DNA of 64,000 bases, taken from positions 61,840-125,839 of the forward strand of contig NZ_QGDU01000006.1 of the NCBI RefSeq assembly GCF_003149045.1, given 5' to 3'. Both the position numbers and the translations under genes were made by a program. This DNA comes from Fibrobacter sp. UWR4 (lineage in GTDB: Bacteria; Fibrobacterota; Fibrobacteria; Fibrobacterales; Fibrobacteraceae). The notes beneath the pieces were generated by a model, which saw only the letters and a list, made by a program, of their open reading frames with translations, made no database searches and was not told where the DNA came from. How positions within the stretch are numbered: position 1 is the first letter of the stretch; each line of letters opens with the position of its first letter. Shown here in pieces: positions 24,807 through 33,757 of this stretch.

Positions 24807-26783
24807 ATGAATTTATTTGATAAAGTAAAGACCTCTGAAAATTTTGCAATCAAGTGTTTGCAATCGTTAAAGTATTGCGCCCTTTTTACATTGCTCCCCT
24901 TGACGGCTTTCGCAGAAGAGTTCAATATGAATTCCATGCCTCCTCCGGACATGTCCATGGAGTATTCCGCAGGCGCATTGAAGACAGGCTCCAAGCTGAC
25001 CGTGCACATCACCATCCCAGACAACTGGCATGTGAATGCAAACATTGCCGCCGATGAATTTCTGAAGGCATCCTCCATAGAACTTTCGGCAAAGGGTATT
25101 ACTTTCGGGGAACCTGTGTGGCCCGAGGCGATTAAGGAATATAGCGAAGCACTGGATATGGAAAATCTCGTATTCCGAGGCTCCTTCAAGGTGGAACTAC
25201 CCATCGACAGCGTCGCCGCCGATTATGACAGCTTGACCACGAAGGCCACCTTCCATTACCAGGCCTGCGACAACTCCATCTGCCTTGCTCCTGCAGAAAA
25301 GACCATTTCCCTGGACGGCACAGATTTTTTCGGAGACGGGAGTCGCGCACAAGGCGCTGACGCGCAGGCTTCCAACGGCACAGCGGAAAACAAGGAAACT
25401 TTTGCCATCCCGATGGATCCGTCCGTAATGGGACAGGACGCCAAGACGGAACAGCCTGCAGAAGAATCGAGTGTCACAGCCGAAGCACAGAACGTAAGCG
25501 TCCCGGATGCAGAAAAAATACAGGATGGAGCTGCTGCCGGCACTTTGGCACTTCTGTTCTTCGCTTTCGTAGGCGGTCTTATTCTCAACTTGATGCCCTG
25601 TGTACTGCCGGTCCTTTCGTTGAAGCTTTTCAGTTTGATCAAGCAGGCTGGAGAAAGCCGCGGTCGCCTCATAGTTCTCGGGATAAGCACTGCTGCAGGA
25701 ATTCTTGCTAGTTTCTGGATTCTTGCCGCAGTCATTACCGCTGTCAAGATCGGCGGGGGCAACGCTGGTTGGGGAATGCAATTCCAGAGCCCAGGCTTCA
25801 TCGCCTTTATGGTCGTCATCCTGACCGCATTCGCCATGAGTTTCTTCGGGGTCTTTGAAGTATGGCTCCCGTGGGGTGCTACCACCAGGATGGACGAAGC
25901 GGGACGTAAGTCCGGTATTGCTGGCGCCTTCTTTACAGGAGCGCTCCTTGTATTGCTCAGCACACCCTGTTCCGCCCCCTTCCTGGGAACCGCCATGGGA
26001 TTCGCCTTTACGGCAAGCGCCCCCGTGTTGTTCCTGTTCTTTACGGCAGCGGCCTTGGGACTTTCCCTCCCCTACCTGTTGGTAAGTGTATTCCCCGCTG
26101 TTTTGAAAGTTTTCCCGAAACCGGGCCCCTGGATGGTAAAGCTCCAGAAGGTCATGGGCATCCTGTTGCTCGCTACCGTCGCATGGCTTCTCTGGGTGGT
26201 AAACGAACAGGCAGGTACTTCCGGCGTCGGAATTTTCGCAGTCGTTGCAGTTGTTGCAGCAGCTGCCAGTTTTATTGCCGGGAAGTTCGCCCCGCCAGGA
26301 GTCGCCTTCGGTCGTGAACTGGGTATTTTTGCAGGCGCCATCGCAGTCATGGCAGCCCTCTGGTTTGCCGTTCTTGCCCCCAAGTACGAAGGCGTGGTGC
26401 AGGCTCGATTCGACGCCCGCATGGCAGAAAAGATGACGGAAGACGGATGGTACCGCTACAGTCCGGAACTCATGGAGGAATTCAAGGCCGCCGGACGTAC
26501 CGTTTTCGTGGACGTTTCCGCTGACTGGTGCCTGACCTGCAAGGCCAACGAAGCGGCCATCCTGAACCGTGAGGAATTTACCCACGCCATGGACAGCCTA
26601 AAGGTAGCCCGCGTGAAAGCGGACTGGACCCGCGAAACACCTGAGGTAAACGCACTGTTAAGAAGCCTCGGCAAGTCAGGCGTTCCCGCCTACGCAATCT
26701 ACCCCAAGGGCGATGCTAGCAAGCAGATTGTATTGCCGGAACTTTTGACAACCAGCGGAATCGTGGAAAGAATTGCACCGTAG
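24807..26783 (+). CDS. dsbD: Thiol:disulfide interchange protein DsbD
   Basis: A 658-residue inner-membrane reductase that passes electrons from cytoplasmic thioredoxin to periplasmic partners. Signal-like N-terminus (to about 36), an N-terminal immunoglobulin-like domain (40-155), an acidic linker, then an eight-helix membrane domain starting near 246 with LMPCVLPVLS and LLSTPCSAPF (the two reactive Cys), and a C-terminal thioredoxin domain with Cys575-x-x-Cys578 in ADWCLTCKANE. All expected cysteines in the last two domains are present; in the N-terminal domain I see one pair (ACDNSIC). Its stop codon directly abuts that of the convergent fibro-slime gene. It would support folding of the many Cys-rich secreted proteins here. 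Confidence 0.93.
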   Translation: MNLFDKVKTSENFAIKCLQSLKYCALFTLLPLTAFAEEFNMNSMPPPDMSMEYSAGALKTGSKLTVHITIPDNWHVNANIAADEFLKASSIELSAKGITFGEPVWPEAIKEYSEALDMENLVFRGSFKVELPIDSVAADYDSLTTKATFHYQACDNSICLAPAEKTISLDGTDFFGDGSRAQGADAQASNGTAENKETFAIPMDPSVMGQDAKTEQPAEESSVTAEAQNVSVPDAEKIQDGAAAGTLALLFFAFVGGLILNLMPCVLPVLSLKLFSLIKQAGESRGRLIVLGISTAAGILASFWILAAVITAVKIGGGNAGWGMQFQSPGFIAFMVVILTAFAMSFFGVFEVWLPWGATTRMDEAGRKSGIAGAFFTGALLVLLSTPCSAPFLGTAMGFAFTASAPVLFLFFTAAALGLSLPYLLVSVFPAVLKVFPKPGPWMVKLQKVMGILLLATVAWLLWVVNEQAGTSGVGIFAVVAVVAAAASFIAGKFAPPGVAFGRELGIFAGAIAVMAALWFAVLAPKYEGVVQARFDARMAEKMTEDGWYRYSPELMEEFKAAGRTVFVDVSADWCLTCKANEAAILNREEFTHAMDSLKVARVKADWTRETPEVNALLRSLGKSGVPAYAIYPKGDASKQIVLPELLTTSGIVERIAP

Positions 26784-29700
26784 CTACTTGAATTTCACCA
26801 TCTGATACTTATGGCCGATTTTCACAATGTAGTGACCCGCATTCTTTAACGATACATGGGAATCATCAGACCCCAGCATTCCCTGGTCCACCACATTGCC
26901 ATTTAAATCCGTGACCACGTAGGCCTGCTTCGCAGGTTTCTCTCCATCCACCACAATTTCAAAAGTGAATGGACCGGTCATTACAATGTGGAAACTAGGC
27001 TTGACGCCGTGGCCATTAGAATTACTGGAGTTCGGCCTATCTGAAGAGCCGGAGGAATTAGGCTTGCCGTCAGATTCGCCGTTAGAGCCATTGCCATTTT
27101 CAGCAGCCTCAATCGAGTCCTTTTCGGCCTCCAAAGCGGCATTCAAGTCTTTCAGATCCAGGAAGAATTCAAAGAACGCCGGAACAGATGTTGTACCCGC
27201 AACCTTCAAGAAATAGATCTTGGACTTTTCATCCTTCAGGGCGGAGGGGTCCACCATTACGTAAAGGGTATCCACACCAGATGTTCCAATCGTGCGGGAA
27301 ACAGAAGGATCGAGTCGTTTAAACCTGCCATCGGAATTTCCGTAGATTGTCAGGCCGTCCGTCTCGAGAGTGTAAGGCATTCCCGCAGCTTCGGAGGGAG
27401 AAATGTACAAAGGTCCAAATTCAGGGTTCTGGTTATCCGGATAGAGGAAAGTGATATAGACAGGCAGCAATTCTCCTGCCAGACCGGAGCCAGAATAAAC
27501 GTAATTAGATCCATTGACCACTACACCATTGGTATCCATTTCTCCTATTGGAGTCCTATACATCACATCAGGAGTTGTCTGGGAACGGAATGTGGTTATT
27601 CTCCTGGTTTTTCCATCAACATAAGCAAACAGGGACCACACTCCGGCAGGAATGGTAATGTTCTTTCGATCAACCTTAGGAGCGGCAATGTCCGTAAGGT
27701 CAATGCCACCTCTATTAATCATGCCCAAGGTCAACGGAGTCGCCTCGTCCAAATTAAAGGACATTCCCTTTACAAGGAAATACTCCATCCTCACTCCACA
27801 ACGAGTAAGAATTTCATCTCCACAGCAATGAATTTCTACATCCTCACCAGTCATGGCGCTAGCGCAACTACCATCACCAGTTTTGGTATAGCACATCTGG
27901 TAAGACTTGGCACCCGTATTCGGATCCATAACCGGAGTTGACTGCAAGCCACGTTTCTGTTGGATGAACATGTTCGTTTTTATACGAACATTGGACATAG
28001 TAGTGCGCCTATCACAGAAGAAAATGTCAATATCGTATTGCTGACCCACTTCCAATTTACGTTCGCCATACCCCTTGAAATTATCCAGCTTCACGTAGGC
28101 AGGAGCTGCAAGATGAGTTCCACCCAAATCCACCGCAAGTGTATTATCGATGTAGACCCAAATGTCATCATCGCCACGGAAATTAAAGGTAAGTCCCGGC
28201 TTATAGGTAAACTTGGCATGGGATTCAAAACAGAAGTGCTGATTGCGTTCTCCTTCCCAACGAGGCGTACCATAGCTTGACGAATTTGACGAAACAATTG
28301 TTTCTGTACCAGACTTGAAGAAGGTCCATCCCTTGGGAGCCAATTCCTGGCAGGACCAGCCAAGCACGCATATTGCACCATAACCAGCACCATCTAGTTT
28401 CAATTTTTCCTGAACAAAATCGAAGAGACTCTCTCCATTAGCAAACTGGCCTTCACAATCAAAACCACCATCCCAGCCAGGGCCATTGCAGAGCACATCA
28501 ATCAAGGCTTCCTGTTCTACAGGATCAAGTTCGCGAAGAGCCGGACCGTAGAAAGTAGGACCTTCTGCAACACGCTTGATACGAGCAGCCTTAACCGGAG
28601 TCTGGGTGGGGTCTGCCGCAAGAATTGCGGCATCGTCGGTGGTTTCTACAGGATAGAAGCCACCAGGCGCCTTGGTACCTGCACTCTGATAGAAGTCAGA
28701 GTCAAATTCCCACTTACCATCTGCAGAGCGTCCAAAAGGCATATTGTAGCAGGACTTTTCGTTCACGCCTGCGGTGTAGTTAAACAACTGATTGAAGAAA
28801 GACTCGTTGATAAAGCACTTTTTACCTGCAGCGGAAAGCTTGGGCTTACGCTGCTTCTGGGGAACGTTCGGATCCAGATACTTTTCAACAATACCTGTAG
28901 TCACACCGATACAGTTATTCACATAGGCCTGTGCTTGCTGGGCAGTCAAGCCCTGAGCGCCTTGCTGACAGCCTTCGCCTCCACTGAGTGATGACGTACT
29001 ATAGCAGGAGAATGCCGGATGGAGACTGGCATCCGTATCGTAAATGATGGCGGCTAAGTCATATTGACAAGCACCTTCAACCCCCTCCGGATATTCCGTA
29101 TACCAGCCATCATCAGCAAAAGAAAGAAGCTGGCCTTCATCCGGCACGAAATACAGGGAATCTGTATTAAAAGCTTCAAACATCATGTTTAACGGAATTG
29201 GCGTAGCAACTTGAGAAGTTTCCCAACTTCCCTTTAGGCCAATCATATCCTCACGATGAATATCATCGCCACGATAGAGTACCACATTTTCCGGCACAGG
29301 TTCATTGAACCACAACGTATAATACCATCCGCACTTATCCGGATCCACAATTAAAGGCTTTCCAGTGACGCCTCCATCCGTGCTGATCATAGGAACAGAC
29401 GACATCCATTCTTCATAATCCGGCGGAATCATTACATAGAAATATTTCGCATTGGGAGGATTGGGTCCAAAAGCAGTCTTACCCGGAGTGGTCGGATCTT
29501 CGTAAATGTACAGGGAGCCGGAAGCGAGATCAGCACAAGTAAAGGAATCTTCGGACCAACTTCCAGAGTAACCACCAATATCGTATTTTTTGCGATCAAT
29601 CCACTGGGCCGGATAATGAGCACCTGCACTGTTGACGCGGAAAGTTTCGCCCTGACCGACAGCTATGGCCCTGGCTTCGTACCAACCGGAAGGGCCGACA

Positions 29701-29864
29701 GAAAGCTTGGGGAACATACCGCCCGCTTCCAGGGTAACCATGTCCCAGGATGCAGGAGCTTTTATATAGATGGTGCCATCACACCATAAGGCAAATGATT
29801 CCTGTACAAAAAATACCAGGAGCGCAACAACCAGCGGTCTTAAAAAAGATCTTCTAATCATCAT
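26784..29864 (-). CDS. Fibro-slime domain secreted protein with T9SS-like tail
   Basis: A 1026-residue protein. Signal peptide to about residue 25. The N-terminal 150 residues resemble starch-binding or Ig-like sheets (GTIYIKAPASWD, YFYVMIPPDYEEW). The central part is Cys-rich. The fibro-slime domain is at about 500-650: LTFNFRGDDDIWVYIDN, LAVDLGGTHLAAPAYVKL, YDIDIFFCDRRTT, a PA14-like calcium-binding fold found in Fibrobacter and Dictyostelium. A Ser/Asn/Gly linker near 940-965 leads to a sorting tail ending GHYIVKIGHKYQMVKFK. It probably binds to fibre surfaces. It is the second gene of a two-gene operon, 15 bp behind the PEGA/barrel gene. Confidence 0.88.
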   Translation of the reverse strand: MMIRRSFLRPLVVALLVFFVQESFALWCDGTIYIKAPASWDMVTLEAGGMFPKLSVGPSGWYEARAIAVGQGETFRVNSAGAHYPAQWIDRKKYDIGGYSGSWSEDSFTCADLASGSLYIYEDPTTPGKTAFGPNPPNAKYFYVMIPPDYEEWMSSVPMISTDGGVTGKPLIVDPDKCGWYYTLWFNEPVPENVVLYRGDDIHREDMIGLKGSWETSQVATPIPLNMMFEAFNTDSLYFVPDEGQLLSFADDGWYTEYPEGVEGACQYDLAAIIYDTDASLHPAFSCYSTSSLSGGEGCQQGAQGLTAQQAQAYVNNCIGVTTGIVEKYLDPNVPQKQRKPKLSAAGKKCFINESFFNQLFNYTAGVNEKSCYNMPFGRSADGKWEFDSDFYQSAGTKAPGGFYPVETTDDAAILAADPTQTPVKAARIKRVAEGPTFYGPALRELDPVEQEALIDVLCNGPGWDGGFDCEGQFANGESLFDFVQEKLKLDGAGYGAICVLGWSCQELAPKGWTFFKSGTETIVSSNSSSYGTPRWEGERNQHFCFESHAKFTYKPGLTFNFRGDDDIWVYIDNTLAVDLGGTHLAAPAYVKLDNFKGYGERKLEVGQQYDIDIFFCDRRTTMSNVRIKTNMFIQQKRGLQSTPVMDPNTGAKSYQMCYTKTGDGSCASAMTGEDVEIHCCGDEILTRCGVRMEYFLVKGMSFNLDEATPLTLGMINRGGIDLTDIAAPKVDRKNITIPAGVWSLFAYVDGKTRRITTFRSQTTPDVMYRTPIGEMDTNGVVVNGSNYVYSGSGLAGELLPVYITFLYPDNQNPEFGPLYISPSEAAGMPYTLETDGLTIYGNSDGRFKRLDPSVSRTIGTSGVDTLYVMVDPSALKDEKSKIYFLKVAGTTSVPAFFEFFLDLKDLNAALEAEKDSIEAAENGNGSNGESDGKPNSSGSSDRPNSSNSNGHGVKPSFHIVMTGPFTFEIVVDGEKPAKQAYVVTDLNGNVVDQGMLGSDDSHVSLKNAGHYIVKIGHKYQMVKFK

Positions 29865-29879
29865 CGATTCTCCTCGCCT

Positions 29880-31955
29880 TTACAGGAACCAATATCCTAC
29901 GTGGAACTGAATTTGGAATGTCTTGGGAGCATTATCATCCAAATTCAAGGCTGTAAGGCCCAACATCAAACGGATACTTAAATCCAAGGTATTGGAGCCG
30001 ACCTGGCGCAAGGTTCCCAAAGAGAACATCATATCCACCTCTGTTGCCGAGGTAAAATTAGCTTCCCTGTAACTTGAATTTCCCCAGGCACTTTCCACTG
30101 TGGATTCCGATCTGGACTTTACACAGAAAGAAGCTACAGGGCCCGCTTCCACATAGGCAAATTCCGGAACGTTAAATCGCAAAAGGAGCGGCACATCTAT
30201 ATTCCACTGTTTCTCGTAGAAGTCAATGACAATGTCGTCGTATTCATCTGGAAGAGAAGGATCATCCCACATCAAGGAAATTCCCATATCCGTCTTGGCA
30301 CGACCGCGACGGAATGATGCGCCCAGTTCCACATGGGTTCCCCAATAAGGATGAAACATCAACAAGAAGGATACACCAGCATTGATGCCCATCGCCCAGA
30401 ACTTCTGCATCAAATCTTCTGCATGGGAAGTCCTAATCGTATAGCCATCATACTTGCCAGCGATCTTGTCCAATCCCAAGGTGGTTCCCCAGAAATCATT
30501 GTAAGTCAATGCGGCGTACATACCCAGGTGCCACATATTTTCCCGAGCAGAGACAGTCTTCAGTTCAGATTCGGGTTCCGGTTCAGGCACAGGTTCCTCT
30601 GCCTTGGCCTGCTTTTCTACAAAGTACTGCTTTACCTGTTCTAGTTCCTCCTCAACATCATCCTTATCCTCGGTCCTGGCAGGCACGGTATCCTGGGCCA
30701 CGACCTTTGCGGTATCGGTAGACGGTTTGGGAATGGGATAAGGAACAACGGGCTTGGCCGGCTTGGGCTTGGGCTTCATGGTATGTTTGTATTCCACAGT
30801 TTCGTGCCAAAGCAGAGGGATATCCAGGACTTCTTGCTGAGTTGAATCCCCCACAGAAATCTTGGAACACATGGGAACCGGCCCCACGTAGGGAGTCTGA
30901 CCGATTTCGACGCCATCCACGTAAACGGACACGATGGCAGGAGCACCATCCTGTTCCACCGTCAAGGACAGACCACTAATGCCTCGAACCAGCTTTTCAG
31001 CAAAATTATAATGCTGGGCCTTGGCAACCGCCACTTCAAATTCCAGCGGATTATAGCAGGAGTGGTAAATCTGGACCGGGTAAATTCCGGGATTCAGTTC
31101 CATTTCATTTCTGGAAACCAAGGAGTCCCCCACAAAGATTTTCAAGTTATCATCATTTCCTGCAGAATCGGGATAGACCGGATCCAGTTTCAGGAAACCA
31201 AATGCAGGGGACATTTTCAGAAGGACCGTCTGGTCATTTTCGGAAATAACCACAGCGGACCCGGCATCATCGTAACGGTCCCTTACTGCCAGGAAGCGGT
31301 GCTCACCTTCTTCCACCTGAATTTTACAAGGCGTACTAGTGCACTTGGAAATAGGACGTCCATCAATACTGAGGGCAGCCCCTGCAGGTTCCGTCACCAC
31401 GTTGATGATAAAGGACTTTTTCTTTTCCACCGCAAAGGAGGAATAGTCTTGAATGAAACCAAAACCGCCACCGAATCCGCTCACATTCTGCTTGATCTTC
31501 CTGAAGAAGGCTTCGGACTGGGATTCCACAACCTGGAGAAGGGCGTTCACGTCATCCCCACGGCCAGTAAAGCTACCTACCAATTTGCCGGAAGCAGTTG
31601 CATAAAGTTCTGCAGTAAGGGTCAACTGGGTTCCAAATACGGCAATATGGGCCTGGACCACATAGTCGGCCGCAATCTTACGGCCAGTTTCTGCAAGGCA
31701 TTCCCCTTCACAGTCTTCCACAGTTACACCCGGCGGAAGCATGACGGAAATATTCTCGCGAGTCATGATGGTATAGTTCTGTTCTGCAGGAAGAACCCTC
31801 AAGGCGGCATTTCGCAGTTCATCCGTCATGTAACGGCATTCCTGAACACTGACCTGGGATTCCTTTGCGGCAACAGTCTCCAACACGGCAACATGAGTTG
31901 CCGCTACCGACAGCGGAAAAAAGAGCACCAACAATACAAGCAGAAACTTATTCAT
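29880..31955 (-). CDS. CsgG-like / PEGA / outer-membrane barrel fusion protein
   Basis: A 691-residue protein with a signal peptide (...SVAAT). Residues 20-165 look like a CsgG/FlgO-like domain (THVAVLETVA, YTIMTRENISVMLPP, AADYVVQAHIAVFGTQ). A PEGA domain follows near 190-265 (VTEPAGAALSIDGRPI, CKIQVEEGEHRFLAVR). A KPKPAKPVVPYPIPKP linker (about 393-408) and an acidic helical stretch lead to a C-terminal barrel (about 475-691) ending HVGYWFL. This layout is frequent in Fibrobacterota. It may assemble or anchor the fibro-slime protein encoded 15 bp downstream; that pairing is inferred from the operon. Confidence 0.75.
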   Translation of the reverse strand: MNKFLLVLLVLFFPLSVAATHVAVLETVAAKESQVSVQECRYMTDELRNAALRVLPAEQNYTIMTRENISVMLPPGVTVEDCEGECLAETGRKIAADYVVQAHIAVFGTQLTLTAELYATASGKLVGSFTGRGDDVNALLQVVESQSEAFFRKIKQNVSGFGGGFGFIQDYSSFAVEKKKSFIINVVTEPAGAALSIDGRPISKCTSTPCKIQVEEGEHRFLAVRDRYDDAGSAVVISENDQTVLLKMSPAFGFLKLDPVYPDSAGNDDNLKIFVGDSLVSRNEMELNPGIYPVQIYHSCYNPLEFEVAVAKAQHYNFAEKLVRGISGLSLTVEQDGAPAIVSVYVDGVEIGQTPYVGPVPMCSKISVGDSTQQEVLDIPLLWHETVEYKHTMKPKPKPAKPVVPYPIPKPSTDTAKVVAQDTVPARTEDKDDVEEELEQVKQYFVEKQAKAEEPVPEPEPESELKTVSARENMWHLGMYAALTYNDFWGTTLGLDKIAGKYDGYTIRTSHAEDLMQKFWAMGINAGVSFLLMFHPYWGTHVELGASFRRGRAKTDMGISLMWDDPSLPDEYDDIVIDFYEKQWNIDVPLLLRFNVPEFAYVEAGPVASFCVKSRSESTVESAWGNSSYREANFTSATEVDMMFSLGTLRQVGSNTLDLSIRLMLGLTALNLDDNAPKTFQIQFHVGYWFL

Positions 31956-32000
31956 CTTAAAAATCTCTCTTCTTGATTTTAAGATAATTTTATTTTACAG

Positions 32001-32041
32001 AAAAAGAGCCCGCGGTTCCCTCCCGCAGGCTCTTTTTTTTT
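32001..32041 (-). terminator. Bidirectional-type terminator after the glycogen synthase gene
   Basis: AGAGCCxGCGG pairs with CCGCxGGCTCT across a TTCCCTC loop; A-run on one side and T9 on the other. The relevant unit upstream is the leftward GT4 gene. Confidence 0.85.
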
Positions 32042-32085
32042 GTTCCATTTTGTATTACCCCGTACTTGCCCGGGGCATCAGAGAA

Positions 32086-33315
32086 TTAGCGTTTGCCTTC
32101 CCGTTTATAACGTTCGATGCATTCCTGGTAGAATTCGTAAGTCTGCTGGGCAATAGCCTTCCAGCTGAAGACATCGATAGCGCGCTTACGGCTCACTTCA
32201 CCCATCTTCTTTGCCATTTCAGGATTTGCCAGGATCTTATTCAGCTTGCTTGCGAAATCCGTCTGGAAAGCCTTGGGGTCTGCCGGTTCAAAGTTGGTTT
32301 CGGAAACTGGCTTCAGGGGAACCAGGAAGCCGGTTTCGCCGTCCACGATAATTTCGGGAATGCCGCCCACGGCGCTACCCACCACAGGAGTACCGCAGCT
32401 CATGGCTTCCAGGTTGATGATACCGAAAGGTTCATAGAGGGAGGGCGTTGCAAAGACAGTTGCATGGCTGTAGAGCACGCGCAGTTCCTCGTGAGGAACC
32501 GCTTCCTGAATCCAGATTACGCCATCGCGGGTCTTCTGGACTTCTTCAATCAGATTCTTGCATTCGTCGGCAAGTTCCTGAGTGTCGGGAGCACCAGCGC
32601 AGAGCACCACCTGGGCGCCTTCGTCGATCATAGGAATGGCCTGAATCAGCTGGCTGATACCCTTCTGGCGGGTAATGCGGCCCACAAACAGCACGAAAGG
32701 CTTGCTAGGATCCACGCCCCACTTCTTGAGAATGGCTTCGCTGAAAGTAGGCTTATAGAAATCCGGATCAATACCGTTGTAAATCACCTTCACGCGATCT
32801 TCGGGAACGCCATAAAGCTTCATCACGTCGCGCTTCATGCCCTGGCTTACCGCGATAACACCGTCGGCAGCTTCGTAAGCGGTCTTTTCAATCCAGCAGC
32901 TCATGGCATAGCCGCCATCGCCCAACTGTTCGGATTTCCACGGGCGGTGCGGTTCCAGGGAGTGAGTGGTAAGAATCAGCGGGCACTGCAACAGGCGGGA
33001 AGCGAGAACGCCGCCAAAATGGCTGTACCAGGTATGGCAATGAATGACATCGATGTCATCCATAGTGGCAGCCCACTGCAGGTTAATGTCCAGGGGCTTG
33101 AAAATCTTCTGGAAGCGGTCATCCTTCGGGGAGAGGCCAAGCTTGCGGTTAAAACCGATAGCACGGATGTTATTTTCGTCCTCGTTCTGCGGGCCAAAGC
33201 AGCGGGCCTCCACATGGCAAAGTTTAGCCAGTTCCTGAGTCAAAAACTTGACGTGGATACCTGCACCGCCATAAATTTCCGGCGGGAACTCATTCGTAAG
33301 GATAGCAGCGTTCAT
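32086..33315 (-). CDS. GT4 glycogen synthase (GlgA/GlgM type)
   Basis: A 409-residue cytoplasmic glycosyltransferase. Motifs: NEFPPEIYGGAGIH at the N-terminus, IHCHTWYSHFGG, HSLEPHRPWK, VIYNGIDPDFYKP, LFVGRITRQKG and the E-x7-E retaining motif in SLYEPFGIINLEAM. This is the shorter, GT4 type of bacterial glycogen synthase (Corynebacterium-type), which uses ADP-glucose for glycogen or for alpha-maltose-1-phosphate. The KTGGL loop of classical GT5 GlgA is absent. Fibrobacter is known to store glycogen. The leader carries a hairpin (33329-33348) just before the AGGAG ribosome site, so initiation may be modulated. Confidence 0.88.
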   Translation of the reverse strand: MNAAILTNEFPPEIYGGAGIHVKFLTQELAKLCHVEARCFGPQNEDENNIRAIGFNRKLGLSPKDDRFQKIFKPLDINLQWAATMDDIDVIHCHTWYSHFGGVLASRLLQCPLILTTHSLEPHRPWKSEQLGDGGYAMSCWIEKTAYEAADGVIAVSQGMKRDVMKLYGVPEDRVKVIYNGIDPDFYKPTFSEAILKKWGVDPSKPFVLFVGRITRQKGISQLIQAIPMIDEGAQVVLCAGAPDTQELADECKNLIEEVQKTRDGVIWIQEAVPHEELRVLYSHATVFATPSLYEPFGIINLEAMSCGTPVVGSAVGGIPEIIVDGETGFLVPLKPVSETNFEPADPKAFQTDFASKLNKILANPEMAKKMGEVSRKRAIDVFSWKAIAQQTYEFYQECIERYKREGKR

Positions 33316-33328
33316 AAAAGTCTCCTAG

Positions 33329-33348
33329 AGGCGGTGTTTGGGCCGCCT
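33329..33348 (-). promoter_or_regulatory. Leader hairpin abutting the glycogen synthase ribosome site
   Basis: AGGCGG (33329-33334) and CCGCCT (33343-33348) pair, and the AGGAG ribosome site at about 33322-33326 begins within 3 bases. The leftward leader RNA would therefore fold right against the initiation site. Confidence 0.45.
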
Positions 33349-33468
33349 TACACCCCAAATATATAACAAAATTTCGTGACTCTTTCTCACATTTTACTTT
33401 CTCTAAAATAATTGTCCCTGATTACAGCGCCCAAAGAGACACGGATGGGGCCTGGAATGAAGCGGCAA

Positions 33469-33661
33469 AGGACTAAATTCTCGGCAAACAGAATTTAGTC
33501 CTCACTAGAACACCCTAGACAAGGACTAAACACCAGAAAATATCCAAAATAGTCCTTGCGATTCTCTTCGAAAGAGGACTATTTCCTGAAAAAACGAATA
33601 ATAGTCCTTCCGGAGTCTCGCCGAAAGAGGACTAAATGACGAAAAACCCGAATTTAGTCCT
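33469..33661. repeat. Tandem array of four AGGACTA/TAGTCCT hairpins
   Basis: Four successive inverted repeats: AGGACTAAATTC 33469-33480 with its exact complement 33491-33502; CAAGGACTA 33520-33528 with 33550-33558; AGGACTATT 33575-33583 with 33600-33608; AGGACTAAAT 33628-33637 with 33652-33661. Loops are 10, 21, 16 and 14 nt. Spacers 2-3 and 3-4 both end CGAAAG. The 442-bp gap holding it (33316-33757) has no gene. Confidence 0.85.
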
Positions 33662-33698
33662 TTAAAAAGACGCTTTTTACAGAAAAAAACGAAAAAAA

Positions 33699-33724
33699 GA
33701 TTCCCCGACATGCGCCGGGGAATC
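33699..33724 (-). terminator. Intrinsic terminator after the serine-linker esterase gene
   Basis: GATTCCCCG/CGGGGAATC perfect 9-bp stem; leftward it runs into T7. It lies 34 bp after the stop at 33758. Confidence 0.92.
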
Positions 33725-33757
33725 CTTGGAGTGTGTTATGTAGAGAATCTTTTTAGA

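Noticed and set aside
24758..25204. N-terminal extension of the sigma factor
   Set aside because: It lies wholly over the dsbD coding region and adds no sigma-like sequence.
33469..33661. CRISPR array
   Set aside because: Units are inverted repeats with variable stems and spacers, without identical direct repeats or cas genes nearby.
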